Below, in pieces: positions 50,901 through 61,768 of a DNA stretch of 64,000 nt. The notes beneath the pieces were generated by a model, which saw only the letters and a list, made by a program, of their open reading frames with translations, made no database searches and had not been told where the DNA came from. How positions within the stretch are numbered: position 1 is the first letter of the stretch; the number at the start of each line of letters is the position of its first letter. The translations under genes were made by a program, and so were the position numbers. The DNA comes from Cryomorphaceae bacterium (GTDB taxonomy: Bacteria > Bacteroidota > Bacteroidia > Flavobacteriales > UBA7430): assembly GCA_019649675.1 (NCBI GenBank), contig BOWN01000001.1, positions 273,979-337,978 of the forward strand, written 5' to 3'.

Positions 50901-51392
50901 ATGAAAAAAACATTAATTTCAATTCTATTTATTTTAGCAAATACAATTTGTATTGCGCAAACAAAGAACACAACACTCCCTTCTGTAAGTATTAAATCTG
51001 TTGAAGGCAAAACCATAAATACAGACAGCTTTGAAAACCAAGGTAATCCGATTGTAATTAGTTTTTGGGCAACTTGGTGTAAACCCTGTGCAAAAGAACT
51101 CAATGCAATAAGTGAAGTTTATGATGATTGGCAAGAAGAAACCGGTGTAAAAGTAATTGCTGTATCTATTGACGATTCTAGAAATGCAGCTAAAGTAGGT
51201 CCATTTGCAAATGGTAAAGATTGGCCATTTGAAATTTATATCGATCCAAATAGTGATCTTAAAAGAGCATTAAACGTAAATGCCATCCCACATACCTTTC
51301 TTTTAAATGCCAATAAAGAAATTGTATGGCAACACACCTCTTATCTTGATGGTGATGAGGAAGAATTATATGAAGAAATCTTAAAACTGTAA
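50901..51392 (+). CDS. TlpA-like thioredoxin-fold protein
   Basis: A periplasmic thiol-disulfide protein of 163 residues. The start at 50901 is chosen because a signal peptide follows (LISILFILANTICIAQ). The redox site is WATWCKPC, and AIPHTFLLN gives the cis-Pro loop. An upstream ATG at 50852, close to a TAATTTTG -7 box (50836-50843), would add 16 residues and cannot be excluded. It leads a run tlpA-like/DUF6029/Omp28/beta-barrel/ubiX with 12, 3, 1 and overlapping gaps. Confidence 0.87.
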   Translation: MKKTLISILFILANTICIAQTKNTTLPSVSIKSVEGKTINTDSFENQGNPIVISFWATWCKPCAKELNAISEVYDDWQEETGVKVIAVSIDDSRNAAKVGPFANGKDWPFEIYIDPNSDLKRALNVNAIPHTFLLNANKEIVWQHTSYLDGDEEELYEEILKL

Positions 51393-51404
51393 GAAAGATC
51401 TTCC

Positions 51405-53043
51405 ATGAAAAAAGTACTTTACGGACTTCTTTTTTGCTCAGGACCTTTATTTTGCCAAGGTATTCAAAACGGTCATCTCAGTGGAAATTTTCAAAGCAAC
51501 TCACAACTGTATTATGAAGATGAAGACCTAGGTATTACATCTGAAAATCTACCCAGTGAAAAATTCCTAATCAATAGTTTTGCAAACCTTCTATACACTA
51601 CAAGTAATTTTAGTGCAGGAATTCGCTATGAAGCCAACCACAATGTATTACTAGGGTTTGATAAAAGATATAATGGCGAAGGAATTACCTATCGTTACAC
51701 TCAATTTAATAAGGATGGCTTAGACATTACCTTAGGTAATTTTTATGAGCAATTTGGAAGTGGAATGATTCTCCGTGCATTCGAAGAAAGAAACTTAGGC
51801 TATGATAATGCTTTTGATGGTATCCGTTTAAAGTACTCTCCATTTAAAGGGGTTTATTTAAAATCATTAATCGGAAGACAACGTTTGTATTTTGATAAAG
51901 CCGAAGGGATTGTAAGAGGATTTGATGGCGAAATTTCATTAAACGAATCTTTTGAAAGCCTTTCAGACATTAAAACTCAAGTTATGATTGGTGGTAGCTT
52001 TGTGAGTAAGTTTCAAAAAGATTTAGACCCTATTTATATCCTTCCTGAAAATGTAGCCTCATGGGCTAGTAGATTTAGCATCTACCACGGAAAATGGATT
52101 ATGGGTGCTGAGTATGTATACAAGTATAATGACCCTTCTGCTACAAACAACTTTATTTACAAGGAAGGACAGGCACTTTTAGCTAACATTAGCTACTCCC
52201 AAAAAGGGTTTGGACTCTCATTAGCTGCAAAACGTATTGATAATATGAGTTTTAACTCAGACCGAAACTTAGGTGGTCAGGAAGTGAGTATTAACTTCTT
52301 ACCAGCTTTAAACAAACAACACACCTATGCACTAGCTACAATTTACCCATATGGAACTATTGCTAACGGAGAAATGGGACTTCAAGCCGACTTAAACTAT
52401 AAAATTAAAAAGGGAACTCTTTTAGGTGGTAAATATGGGATAGGATTACTTGTAAATTTTTCTAATGTATACAGCATTCACAAGGCACCGATTAACGAGG
52501 ATACTGAAATAGGAAAATCTGGAACGCTTGGATATACATCAGACTTCTTCAAAGTAGGTGATGACAAATATTTTCAGGAATATAGTCTCGAGATTTCAAA
52601 AAAAATAAATCGAAAACTAAAACTTATAGGAACATACCTTAACACACATTACAACAGTAGTTTTATTGTTGGCTATGGTGATTATGGATGATAAAAGCAA
52701 GTATTTGGGTTTTAGAAACTCAATATAAACTAAAACCAAAACACTCAATACGAACCGAATTACAACACTTAAAAACAGCTCAACACGAAGGTAATTGGGC
52801 TATGGGACTTGTTGAATACACGTATCTCCTCACTACTTCCTTGCTATTCAAAACCTATACAATTACGGCAACAAAATCAACAAAACACATTACCCAAACA
52901 TATCGGCAGGTTATACAAAAAACACCACTCGTTTTGCTTTAGGTTATGGTAAACAAAGGCAAGGTATCTTTTGTGTGGGGGGCGTCTGTCGTGAAGTCCC
53001 AAAATCAAATGGTTTTTCTTTAAGTATCACTTCAAGTTTTTAG
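51405..53043 (+). CDS. DUF6029 outer membrane-like protein (3' end frame-shifted)
   Basis: A secreted beta-rich protein of about 545 residues. After a signal peptide (LLFCSGPLFCQG) come the DUF6029 features: GNFYEQFGSGMILRAFEERNLGYDNAFDGIRLKY, GRQRLYFDKAEG, SYSQKGFGLSLAAKRIDNMSFNSDR and LPALNKQHTYALATIYPY. The pattern is of an outer membrane barrel. Frame changes near 52688 and 52825 divide the last quarter, which reads on to GIFCVGGVCREVPKSNGFSLSITSSF. It sits between TlpA-like and Omp28 genes. Function unknown. Confidence 0.8.
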
Positions 53044-53046
53044 ATT

Positions 53047-53892
53047 ATGAATAACTTAAAATATTTCTTCGCATTCATCTTCACATTCTCTAATATCTTT
53101 CAGTCTTGTGATGTTATTGAGGGTCCATTTACTGAAGAAATTATTGTGGAAGAATGTGAAGATGAATGTAAAAAAATTCTTCTAGAAGATTATACTGGAC
53201 ACAAATGTGGTAATTGTCCAAGGGCAGCAGAGAAAGCGGAAGAATTAAAAGAAATTTATGGAGACCAACTGATACCTATTGCCATACATGCAGGTTTTTT
53301 CGCTTCTGATTTTGGAGGAAATTTCACTACAGATTTCACCTCGAGTACAGGAAATGAATGGGATACTTTTTTTGGAAATAGTGCTGCAGGTAATCCAAAT
53401 GGCATGGTTAATAGAGTAGGATATCCTTCATCAGAGCATATTATACAACACTCCCAATGGGCGCAAAAAGTAGATGAGCTTTTACAATCAGATGCTCAAA
53501 TATATATTGAAATAGAACCTGAATTTAATGCCTCTTCAAATTCCTTAACGATTGAAACTACAACAGAAATATTGGAATCTATTTCAGCACCACTAAGCCT
53601 AAATGTTATCCTAACCGAAAGTCATATTATTGCATACCAAACAGATTACGATGCAGACCCTCAAGAAATCGCTGACTATGAGCACAATCATGTCATGCGA
53701 AAAAGCCTTACTGGCTCTTGGGGTTTAGATTTAGGTCAATCTGATTACAACAATGGCGATGTCATCTCTAATACTTTTAGTTTAACTCTAGATGAAGATT
53801 GGGTGGTTGAAAACATGTCTGTTGTCGCTTTTGTATCTAACACAAACTCATACCAAGTCATTCAGGCTGAGGAAACTTATATTATGGAATAA
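53047..53892 (+). CDS. Omp28-related lipoprotein with CxxC motif
   Basis: A 281-residue protein with a lipobox (FSNIFQSC, Cys about 21). LLEDYTGHKCGNCPRAAEKAEEL (Cys54 and Cys57) is the Omp28 signature and looks like a thioredoxin active-site helix. GNPNGMVNRVGY supplies a cis-Pro-like loop, then a beta-rich C-terminal domain follows. Placed after TlpA-like and DUF6029 genes, it may form part of an envelope thiol-redox group. The role is inferred. Confidence 0.85.
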   Translation: MNNLKYFFAFIFTFSNIFQSCDVIEGPFTEEIIVEECEDECKKILLEDYTGHKCGNCPRAAEKAEELKEIYGDQLIPIAIHAGFFASDFGGNFTTDFTSSTGNEWDTFFGNSAAGNPNGMVNRVGYPSSEHIIQHSQWAQKVDELLQSDAQIYIEIEPEFNASSNSLTIETTTEILESISAPLSLNVILTESHIIAYQTDYDADPQEIADYEHNHVMRKSLTGSWGLDLGQSDYNNGDVISNTFSLTLDEDWVVENMSVVAFVSNTNSYQVIQAEETYIME

Positions 53893-53893
53893 G

Positions 53894-54487
53894 ATGAAAG
53901 CAATATTCACATCACTTTGCATACTATGTTTCGCAATAACATCAGCACAAAATTTTGATGCAGGTCTAATTGGTGGGTTTTGTACAAGTCAAGTTAGTGG
54001 AGATAACCTAAGTGGCTACAATAAATTAGGATCAAGATTCGGTGCCTACATCAGTTACCCTATCAATAAAAAAATGAGTTATCAGCTGGAAATGCAGTAT
54101 CTGCAAAAAGGAAGTAAAAAACCTTATACCGAAAACAGTCCTGAAACTTATTTGTTTGAGCTGAATTATATTGAACTTCCCTCGACATTAAACTACCAAG
54201 TGAAAAAAGGAATATATATAGAAAGTGGCCTAGGAACAGCCTTTTTAGTTGACTACAAAGAACAAGATGAAATGACTGATATTAATACAGATAAACCCAA
54301 TACTCTTGCTCTTGATTTTTTATTGGGCGTCCAATATGAGTTTAAAAAAAACCTTAAACTAAATATAAGATACGCTAACTCAATAAGCCGAATTCGTAAA
54401 CACGCTTCTGAAGAAGAATCGGGGCTTAATAGTGGGCAGTTCTCTTCTCTAGTTTCATTTGCATTGATGTATCAAATTAGTCGATAA
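53894..54487 (+). CDS. Outer membrane beta-barrel protein (OmpW/PorT-like size)
   Basis: A 197-residue protein. The start at 53894 is taken because a signal peptide follows (SLCILCFAITSAQ). GLIGGFCTSQVSGDNLSGYNKLGSRFGAYISYPI and YIELPSTLNYQVKKGIYIESGLG are typical of the small 8-strand porin family. The product would be an outer membrane barrel. It starts 1 bp after the Omp28 gene, and its stop overlaps ubiX (TAATG). Confidence 0.82.
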   Translation: MKAIFTSLCILCFAITSAQNFDAGLIGGFCTSQVSGDNLSGYNKLGSRFGAYISYPINKKMSYQLEMQYLQKGSKKPYTENSPETYLFELNYIELPSTLNYQVKKGIYIESGLGTAFLVDYKEQDEMTDINTDKPNTLALDFLLGVQYEFKKNLKLNIRYANSISRIRKHASEEESGLNSGQFSSLVSFALMYQISR

Positions 54488-55047
54488 TGAAACACAAAAT
54501 TATAGTTGCAATAACCGGAGCCAGTGGTTCTATTTATGCTAAAGTTCTTTTAGATCAGTTGGTCGTTCTTAAAGATCAAATAGACGCTGTTGGAATTGTA
54601 ATGTCAAAAAATGCCAAAGATGTTTGGGAATTCGAACTGGGAAATGACAGTTATAAAGACTATCCTTTTAAGTATTACGAAAAAAATGACTTTATGGCTC
54701 CGTTTGCTTCGGGGTCAGCACAATACAAAACCATGATTGTGGCTCCATGTTCTATGGGAACATTAGCTAGAATAGCAACTGGTGTTTCAAATGATCTTGT
54801 TACTAGAGCTGCAGATGTAATCTTGAAAGAACGAAGAAAATTAATCCTTGTTAATAGAGATACACCTTTAAATCTTATTCATATTAACAATATGAAAACA
54901 ATTACAGAAGCTGGAGGAATTATTATGCCAGCATCACCTTCTTTTTATAGCAAACCAAATAATTTTGAAGAACTTGCAGCGACAGTCATCAACAGAGTAA
55001 TTGATTTAGCTGATTTAAAGAAAGATAGCTACAGGTGGCAATCTTAA
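54487..55047 (+). CDS. ubiX: UbiX-family flavin prenyltransferase
   Basis: Makes prenylated FMN for UbiD-type decarboxylases. The 186-residue protein has the FMN site AITGASGSIYA, VAPCSMGTLARIATGVSNDLVTRAADV and VNRDTPLNLIHINNM. UbiD is not in the window. It overlaps the preceding barrel gene by one base. Confidence 0.92.
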   Translation: MKHKIIVAITGASGSIYAKVLLDQLVVLKDQIDAVGIVMSKNAKDVWEFELGNDSYKDYPFKYYEKNDFMAPFASGSAQYKTMIVAPCSMGTLARIATGVSNDLVTRAADVILKERRKLILVNRDTPLNLIHINNMKTITEAGGIIMPASPSFYSKPNNFEELAATVINRVIDLADLKKDSYRWQS

Positions 55048-55128
55048 ATGTTCATATCTTATAAATTATTACTCATAATAAAATTTCCTTTAATACGTTA
55101 TATTTTAAAAATCAACTAAAATTTTCTT

Positions 55129-55317
55129 ATGCTTGAATTTTGTAAAAGTATATTAGAAAAAGTCAGTTTTGATCAAGTATTATTTAAAAAAGAACTGGTA
55201 AAATCAATTCAGTGGATTAACACAACAGATGCAAAAAGTTTAAGAGAGTGGTGCATCGAAATGTATGGAAATAAATACTCAGATATAATTCAGCAAGCAT
55301 TTGAAACAATTCTGTAG
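55129..55317 (+). CDS. Small conserved protein of unknown function
   Basis: A 62-residue protein (starts MLEFCKSILEKVSFD, then LVKSIQWINTTDAKSLREWC). Its size and helical sequence match small proteins found widely in Flavobacteriia. No motif suggests a role. It stands alone between ubiX and the convergent ruvB. Confidence 0.65.
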   Translation: MLEFCKSILEKVSFDQVLFKKELVKSIQWINTTDAKSLREWCIEMYGNKYSDIIQQAFETIL

Positions 55318-55356
55318 AAATTCTTAAACAGTATTCAATCAAGAAATAATAGCCTT

Positions 55357-56378
55357 TTAAAACAAATTTAAGCCCTTGTCGCTGTACACGCGACCTAAAT
55401 GATTATAGGCTGCCTCAGTAGCAAGTCTTCCTCTTTGTGTCCTAACAATATAACCTTCTTGAATTAAATAAGGCTCGTAAACCTCCTCTAAAGTTGCCGC
55501 CTTTTCACTTACTGCAGTCGCAATTGTTCCAACACCAACAGGGCCACCCTTAAACTTATCAATTATCGTCTCTAAAATCATAATATCCATCTCATCTAAG
55601 CCCTTTTTATCTACTTTAAGAGCATCTAATGCGACATTAGTAATTGACATATCAACATGTCCTGTACCCTTAATTTGAGCAAAATCTCTAACACGTCGCA
55701 ATAATGCATTCGCTATACGAGGCGTTCCTCTACTTCTGCCAGCTATTTCAGCAGCAGCATCAAAATCAATAGGCACATTTAATATTCCTGCAGAACGGTC
55801 AATAATTTTAGACAACAAATCAGAATTATAATACTCTAATCTACTATTTATACCAAAACGTGCTCTTAATGGCGCAGTTAATAAACCAGACCTGGTAGTC
55901 GCTCCAATAAGCGTAAATGGATTTAAATTAATTTGAACTGAACGTGCGTTTGGGCCAGACTCAATCAAAATATCAATCTTAAAATCTTCCATTGCAGAAT
56001 AAAGATACTCCTCCACTACAGGAGATAACCTATGAATCTCATCAATAAACAACACATCTCTTTCCTCAAGATTTGTCAACAATCCAGCAAGGTCGCCCGG
56101 TTTATCTAAAACAGGACCAGATGTCACTTTCATCTGAACACCAAGTTCATTTGCAACAATACCTGCTAATGTTGTCTTACCAAGACCTGGAGGTCCATGC
56201 AAGAGCACATGATCTAAAGCATCACCTCTTTGATTCGATGCAGAAACAAAACCTCTAAATTATCAACCACCTTTTGTTGACCAGAAAAGTCATCAAAAGC
56301 CGCAGGGCGAAGTTTAATTTCAAATTCGTTTTCTTCAGAACCTAAATCATCTGAAGAAGCATCTAAATATTCATTCAT
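55357..56378 (-). CDS. ruvB: Holliday junction helicase RuvB (one frame break)
   Basis: ATPase motor of Holliday junction branch migration. The N-terminus [14 protein letters not shown], then [15 protein letters not shown], lies in another frame than the rest because of an indel near 56240. The rest holds Walker [16 protein letters not shown], Walker [16 protein letters not shown] and sensor residues in [18 protein letters not shown]. The joined length of about 340 residues is normal. Partner ruvC is on the other strand at 59.2 kb. Confidence 0.94.
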
Positions 56379-56511
56379 AAAGCGAAACTATATAAACAAA
56401 TTTAAATAAATTAAGGCGCATGAGATACGAAGTAGAATAAAAGTTTATAACATACATAAATAAAGAGGAGCTATACTTAGATACAAAATTTAATACTTTA
56501 GTAGTTTAAAC

Positions 56512-57904
56512 ATGAACAATATGAAATTAGCGAACAGCATTGAAAATATATTTAAAAAATATTTCCCAGTCCATTTACAATTGCAGTATTACTGACTTTT
56601 TAAGTGTATTACTCGCCTTAATCTATACAGGTGACAAAAATCTAGGATATCTTTCGCAAAGTCTAACCGTCATTGAATACTGGGAACAAGGACTTTGGAA
56701 TGCACCATTGATGGTGTTTGCCATGCAAATGATGCTTATGTTGGTTTTAGGACATGTATTGGCACTTAGTCAACCTATCAATAAAGGTATTCAATACATG
56801 ACCGCTTATTGTAACAACACTGCAAGTGCAGCATTTTGGGTATGCCTATTGACATTACTAGTGAGTCTATTCAACTGGGGCTTAGGACTTATATTTGGCG
56901 CAATATTCGCAAGAAAAGTTGCCGAAAATGCAAGTCAAAACAAATGGCCTCTCCACTATCCAATTATTGGAGCATGTGGTTATTCTGGCTTAATGGTTTG
57001 GCACGGTGGCATATCGGGATCAGCCCCTGTAAAGCTGCTGAATCTGGGCATATTCAATCGCTAATGACAGGTATTTACAATAAAGAACAGCTAGATAAAT
57101 TACCTGATATGCTGAGCTTTACCGACACCGTTTTCTCCACAATGAATTTAAGTGTATCTATAATACTACTGATAACACTTCCAGGAATGATGTACTTTAT
57201 TGGTAAAAAAGCATTGCTAAAGACTACCAACTAAATAGTGTGAATATAGATTCTGAAACTTCTAAATTCATAGGTGCAGAACGATTAGATCACTCAAAAT
57301 TATTAGCAGGAATATTAGGTGCCGTAATAATGTCTTTTGCTTTTTACAAATCAGTAATTCTTCCTGAGTATATTAATCTAAATTTCATTAGTCCCAATTT
57401 CATCAATTTCTCTTTACTTGGATTGGGTATTTTATTTCATGGTAATTTCTATCGGTTTTAAAAGCAATAGACCAAGCTATTTCTGGTGCATCTGGTATCC
57501 TCATTCAATTTCCTTTATACTTTGGGATTATGGGGATTATGAAGCACTCTGGGATGATTCATTCCTTATCAGATTTTTTTGTTAGTGTCTCAACCGAAAC
57601 CTCTTTTCCTATATTCACTTTTATAAGTGCGGGTATTGTAAATGTATTTGTTCCAAGTGGTGGTGGTCAATGGGCAATTCAAGGGCCAATTATTATTGAA
57701 GCCTCTCAGCAACTAGGTCTAAACATCTCTAAAAATGTAATGGCACTCGCTTATGGAGACCAATTAACAAACATGCTTCAACCATTTTGGGCTTTGCCTC
57801 TGCTTGGAATTACAGGTTTAAAAGCAAAAGAAATTCTGCCTTACACCTTAATAATTATGTTGGTTGGTGGAATTATTTTTGTGAGCGGACTTCTTATTTT
57901 CTAA
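56512..57904 (+). CDS. AtoE-family short-chain fatty acid transporter (frame broken)
   Basis: A polytopic membrane protein of about 463 residues with roughly a dozen hydrophobic segments. The pieces join to an AtoE-type sequence: LSVLLALIYTG, MQMMLMLVLGHVLALSQPI, ASAAFWVCLLTLLVSLFNWGLGLIFGA, YPIIGACGYSGLMVWHGGISGSAP, NVFVPSGGGQWAIQGPI and AYGDQLTNMLQPFWALPLLGI. Frame changes lie near 56545, 57035, 57235 and 57450. The family imports short-chain fatty acids such as butyrate or acetoacetate; the substrate here is inferred. Confidence 0.82.
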
Positions 57905-57943
57905 TAGAACAATTTAAAAAGAGGTAACTGGGGAAATCATTAA

Positions 57944-58979
57944 TTATGTTCTCACATCAAGCCTGTCACGCAGCATGTTACCTAACAACATAAATGCAAG
58001 CACTAAAAACATAATTGCCATTCCGGGGGCTACAGCTAAATATGCTTTATCTAGAATAATATAAGCATAATGGTCTTTTATCATGGAGCCCCATGAGGGA
58101 ATAGGTGCTTGTGCGCCAATCCCCAAAAAGCTTAAACCTGCTTCCATCAATATTGCCGAAGCAAAGTTGGCTGCAGAAATCACAATAACTGGGCTCATTA
58201 TATTTGGTAAAATATGTGCAAACATGATTCTGATATTTCCATAACCCAAAACTTGAGCAGCTGTATATATTCCATTTTTTAAACTTATGACCTGACCTCT
58301 TACAACACGTGCTACTTCGACCCACATGGTAAGTCCAACAGCAACAAAAACTTGCCAAAACCTTTACCTAAAGCCAAGCTTATTGCAATAACCATCAGTA
58401 AAGTAGGAATGGACCAAACGACATTTATAAGCCACATTATAATCTTATCAACCCATGAGCCATAGTAGCCAGAAATTAGTCCCAAAGTAATCCCTATTAC
58501 TAAAGAAATAAATACTGAAATAAATCCTACTGCTAAGAAATACGAGTAGCCACCATAAGTCTACTTAAAGATCCTTCCATATTTATCCGTACCTAAATGA
58601 TATACCCTACATAACTATAGACATCTGGTGCATCTCCCTTCAAGCTCACTAAACTTAAGTTTCTTTATATAAGAGCTATTATAAGGTTCATACTCCAATT
58701 CATTTTCATTAAGCGTAAAAGTATTAACCGGAACTGGTCTATAATTAATTTTTTCACCATAAATAAGTCTAGTAAAAAATGAAACATCTTTTGTATTATC
58801 GTTTCTAAGTTTAATAAAAGTTACCTCTGTTTGCTGGTTCTAACAGACTTAACTCCAAATGCATTTCATTGGCATAAGGACTGCTATCTGGTGCCAAATA
58901 ATAGCAAAAACAGCAACAAAAAAGTCAGTGCAATTATAATTAAAGCAAAAAAACCAGGGATATTAAACCTTTTATGCAT
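57944..58979 (-). CDS. DppC-type ABC transporter permease (frame broken)
   Basis: An inner membrane permease of about 345 residues for peptides or similar solutes. The C-terminal 127 residues read cleanly, with the EAA-like loop QVLGYGNIRIMFAHILPNIMSPVIV and AGLSFLGIGAQAPIPSWGSMI. Upstream frames give LGTDKYGRIF, AVGFISVFISLVIGITLGLISGYYGSWVD and VWSIPTLLMVIAISLALGKGF. Between the first helix (PGFFALIIIALTF) and LGTDKYGR lies an insert of roughly 100 residues with TRLIYGEKINYRPVPVNTF. The frame changes at least four times. No binding protein or ATPase gene is in the window. Confidence 0.82.
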
Positions 58980-59175
58980 TACGATTCAACAATTTCTTAA
59001 AACTACAAAATATATGAGTATTAAAATCATAACGTTTGTTATTGCAAATAAAATATTTAAATCATAATTTGCAAAACAAAAGCTTAGATAGATTAACTAA
59101 TCTTCTTTATTAGGTATCTTATTCAACAAAGAGTATATTTATTGCAACACTTAACTCCTAAATTACATCCATTGA

Positions 59176-59691
59176 GTGAAGAAAAATAATATTAGGTATA
59201 GATCCAGGAACAACGATTATGGGATTTGGGCTCATCAAAAAAAGGGCCAAATTAGAAATGATTATGATGGATATTCTTCTTCTCAATAAAATCAAAGATC
59301 CATATTTAAAACTTCAAAAGATTTTCGATAAAACGTCAGCAATAATTGATCATTATCATCCTGACGAAGTAGCACTAGAAGCACCTTTTTTGGAAAAATG
59401 TGCAATCCATGCTTAAATTAGGTCGGGCACAAGGTGTTGCTATGGCTGCTGCACTTCGAGAGAAGTGCCAGTAACTGAGTATGCCCGCTGAAAATTAAAA
59501 AATCAATTACTGGAAGAGGTAGTGCTTCTAAGGAACAGGTTGCAGGAATGCTTATGCAAATGTTAAATTTAAAAGAAGTGCCTAAATATCTTGACGCTAC
59601 TGATGGACTTGCTGCAGCGGTCTGTCATGGATTACAAAACGGTATTGGGGCAAAAAAGGTTATAGTTCTGGGCCAATTTCATCAAGAATAA
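59176..59691 (+). CDS. ruvC: Holliday junction resolvase RuvC (frame broken)
   Basis: The endonuclease that cuts Holliday junctions. The acidic active site is complete across three frames: [12 protein letters not shown] (first Asp), EVALEAPF (Glu), and [13 protein letters not shown] (final acidic pair). Between them are [16 protein letters not shown] and [17 protein letters not shown]. The start is GTG 59176; an extra A in the following A-run shifts the frame, and further indels lie near 59395 and 59480. Length of about 172 residues is slightly short but normal. Confidence 0.9.
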
Positions 59692-59734
59692 CGAAAATAG
59701 AATTGACAAAAGATAACATATTATAACCCAGAAA

Positions 59735-60099
59735 TTATCTTTTGGCAATGCCTTTCATCATATCTGAATCTAATTTCAACTTAGGTTTTGAAAAATTTAT
59801 ATCTTCTACACTCTGTAAAGAATTAAATGAATATGTGCATGAGGACTTCTAATCCTATAACTGCAATACCTACACGTTTACAAGGTATGGTCTTTTCAAT
59901 TGCTTTCGCTTTTTTTAGCAAACTGCCATAAACCCTTATACTCTGATCATTAAGATCAAAAATAGAATCTGTTTCATTCTTGGGAATAACTAAAACATGA
60001 CCTACTGCTAGTGGAAAAATATCTAAAAATGCAAGGTAGTGATCATCTTCTGCAATCTTATAAGAAGGAATCTCACCGAACAATTTTTGAAAAGATACT
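59735..60099 (-). CDS. HIT-family hydrolase (frame broken, start unclear)
   Basis: A small nucleotide-binding hydrolase of about 122 residues. The N-terminal part reads SIFSKIV then GEIPSYKIAEDDHYLAFLDIFPLAVGHVLVIPK. After frame changes near 59835 and 59815 the catalytic His triad HAHIHLI appears, followed by SVEDINFSKPKLKLDSDMMKGIAKR. No start codon is readable before SIFSKIV, so the 5' end is approximate. It sits directly downstream of greA. Confidence 0.85.
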
Positions 60100-60103
60100 A
60101 GAA

Positions 60104-60576
60104 TTACCTAGAAATATGTAATATTTCAAATTTAACAAGGCCTGCAGGAACTTGTATCTCAGCAACTTCACCAACTTTCTTACCGAGTAAACCAGTACCG
60201 ATAGGCGAATTAACAGATATTTTACCAGTTTTATATCTGCTTCTGTTTCCGCAACTAAAGTAAAAGTCATTTCAGCTTTTGTATTTAAGTTTCTGATTTT
60301 AACAATAGACAATGCAAGAACCTTATCAGGGGTCAAGCTGTGATTCATCAATAACACGTGCACTGGCGAACATTTCCTCAAGCTTAGCTATTTTCATTTC
60401 AAGCATCCCTGCGCCTCTTTAGCAGCATCATATTCAGCATTTTCAGACAAATCTCCTTTATCTCTTGCCTCAGCAATTTGTTGAGAAATATTAGGCCTTT
60501 CAACAAATTTTAAATGTTCTAGTTCATCTTTCAATTTCTTGAGTCCATCTTCTGTATAGTATGAAACTGTAGACAT
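60104..60576 (-). CDS. greA: Transcription elongation factor GreA (frame broken)
   Basis: Rescues backtracked RNA polymerase by stimulating cleavage. Residues 1-57 form the coiled coil with acidic tip ([47 protein letters not shown]). Frame changes near 60405, 60330 and 60230 follow; the C-terminal domain reads [47 protein letters not shown]. Total of about 157 residues is normal. greA and the HIT gene are adjacent in many Bacteroidetes. Confidence 0.93.
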
Positions 60577-60670
60577 AATCTATTAATTTAGTTTATTTAA
60601 TAAAGCAAAAGAAGACCACCAAGGGTCCTCTTAAGCTAATTTAATAAAATTTATTTAAAAAATAGACTTA

Positions 60671-61727
60671 CTATAATGTAATTCTAACGCCAATTGAATT
60701 TGGAGAAGCCATTGGACTAGATCTCTGTAAGAATAATCGATACCAAAATTAGTTCCATTATTAATGGAAGCTCAAATGATACACCATAATTTAAACCTGT
60801 AAAGGCTGTTGTTCTTCCTTCAGAAAACTCTCCTGTAATGCCATCTTCATAAACATAACCTGCTCTTAACATGAAGTAAGACTTATATGCATATTCAGCT
60901 CCAGCTCGAATTGATCTTTAGAAAAGAGTTAGAAGTAAAATTCCCTGCAACAGTTAAACGATGGTCTGTACCGTAATTAAAATCATAAGAACCACCAATA
61001 TTTAATAAAGATGGCAATTCAAATGCATCAACACGCATGTCATAACTCATAGGGAAATCTTGGCCATTAGCACTTGAATTTGTGTTGGTAAGGTCATTAC
61101 CATCTCCAGCAAATTGCATTTTGGCCCCACATTTTTCAAAGAGATACCAAACTTAATCTGGCGCTCAGCTCCTGACACATATTGTACACCAGCATCTAAT
61201 GCTACACCAGAAGGTTTAAATCTGGAATAGATTCAGAAATCATTCTAACAGTTGCACCACACGAAATATTGTCAGTAAACTTCTTAGCATAAGAAAGACC
61301 TATATTCATATAAGATGGCGAAAAAGTTGTCCCTGTTCCTTCAGGTAAATCTTCAGTAGTTATTTCAATATCTCCAAAGTTCATAGACATCACTGAAAGA
61401 CCAAGAACGGCTTGATCATCTAATGATTTCAGAAAAACCGAATGCGCTGATATTAATATCAGAAAACCAAGATGTAGATGAAAAAATCAATTCTGTATTC
61501 TCAGTATGTGCCATACCAGCAACATTCATAAATGTTGCTTCGAGTCCTGAAACAGATGCCGTATTAATACCACCCCAACCTGATGAACGGGCCCAAGGGT
61601 TAATTAATAACTCAGTCGCTCCAGCTTGACCTGAACGCTGTTCGTTTCCTGCTGATACACTTGTAGAATACAGTGTTAATACACCTGCTAAAATTGCAGG
61701 AATCAGATGCTTTGTATATTTGTTCAT
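60671..61727 (-). CDS. PorV/PorQ-family outer membrane protein (frame broken)
   Basis: A beta-barrel protein of about 350 residues. A signal peptide (LIPAILAGVLTLYSTSVSAG) is followed by QAGATELLINPWARSSGWGGINTASVSGLEATFMNVAGMAH, typical of the PorV/PorQ family linked to the T9SS. Later fragments read LGLSVMSMNFGDIEITTEDLPEG, SYMNIGLSYAKKFTDNISCG and LPSLLNIGGSYDFNY, ending SIGVRITL. Frame changes lie near 61420, 61220, 61125, 60915 and several places beyond. It starts 42 bp after the stop of the large exported protein and is likely in its operon. Confidence 0.8.
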
Positions 61728-61768
61728 AACCATAGTCGTATGAAATTTAGTCTTTAACATTTATGCTA

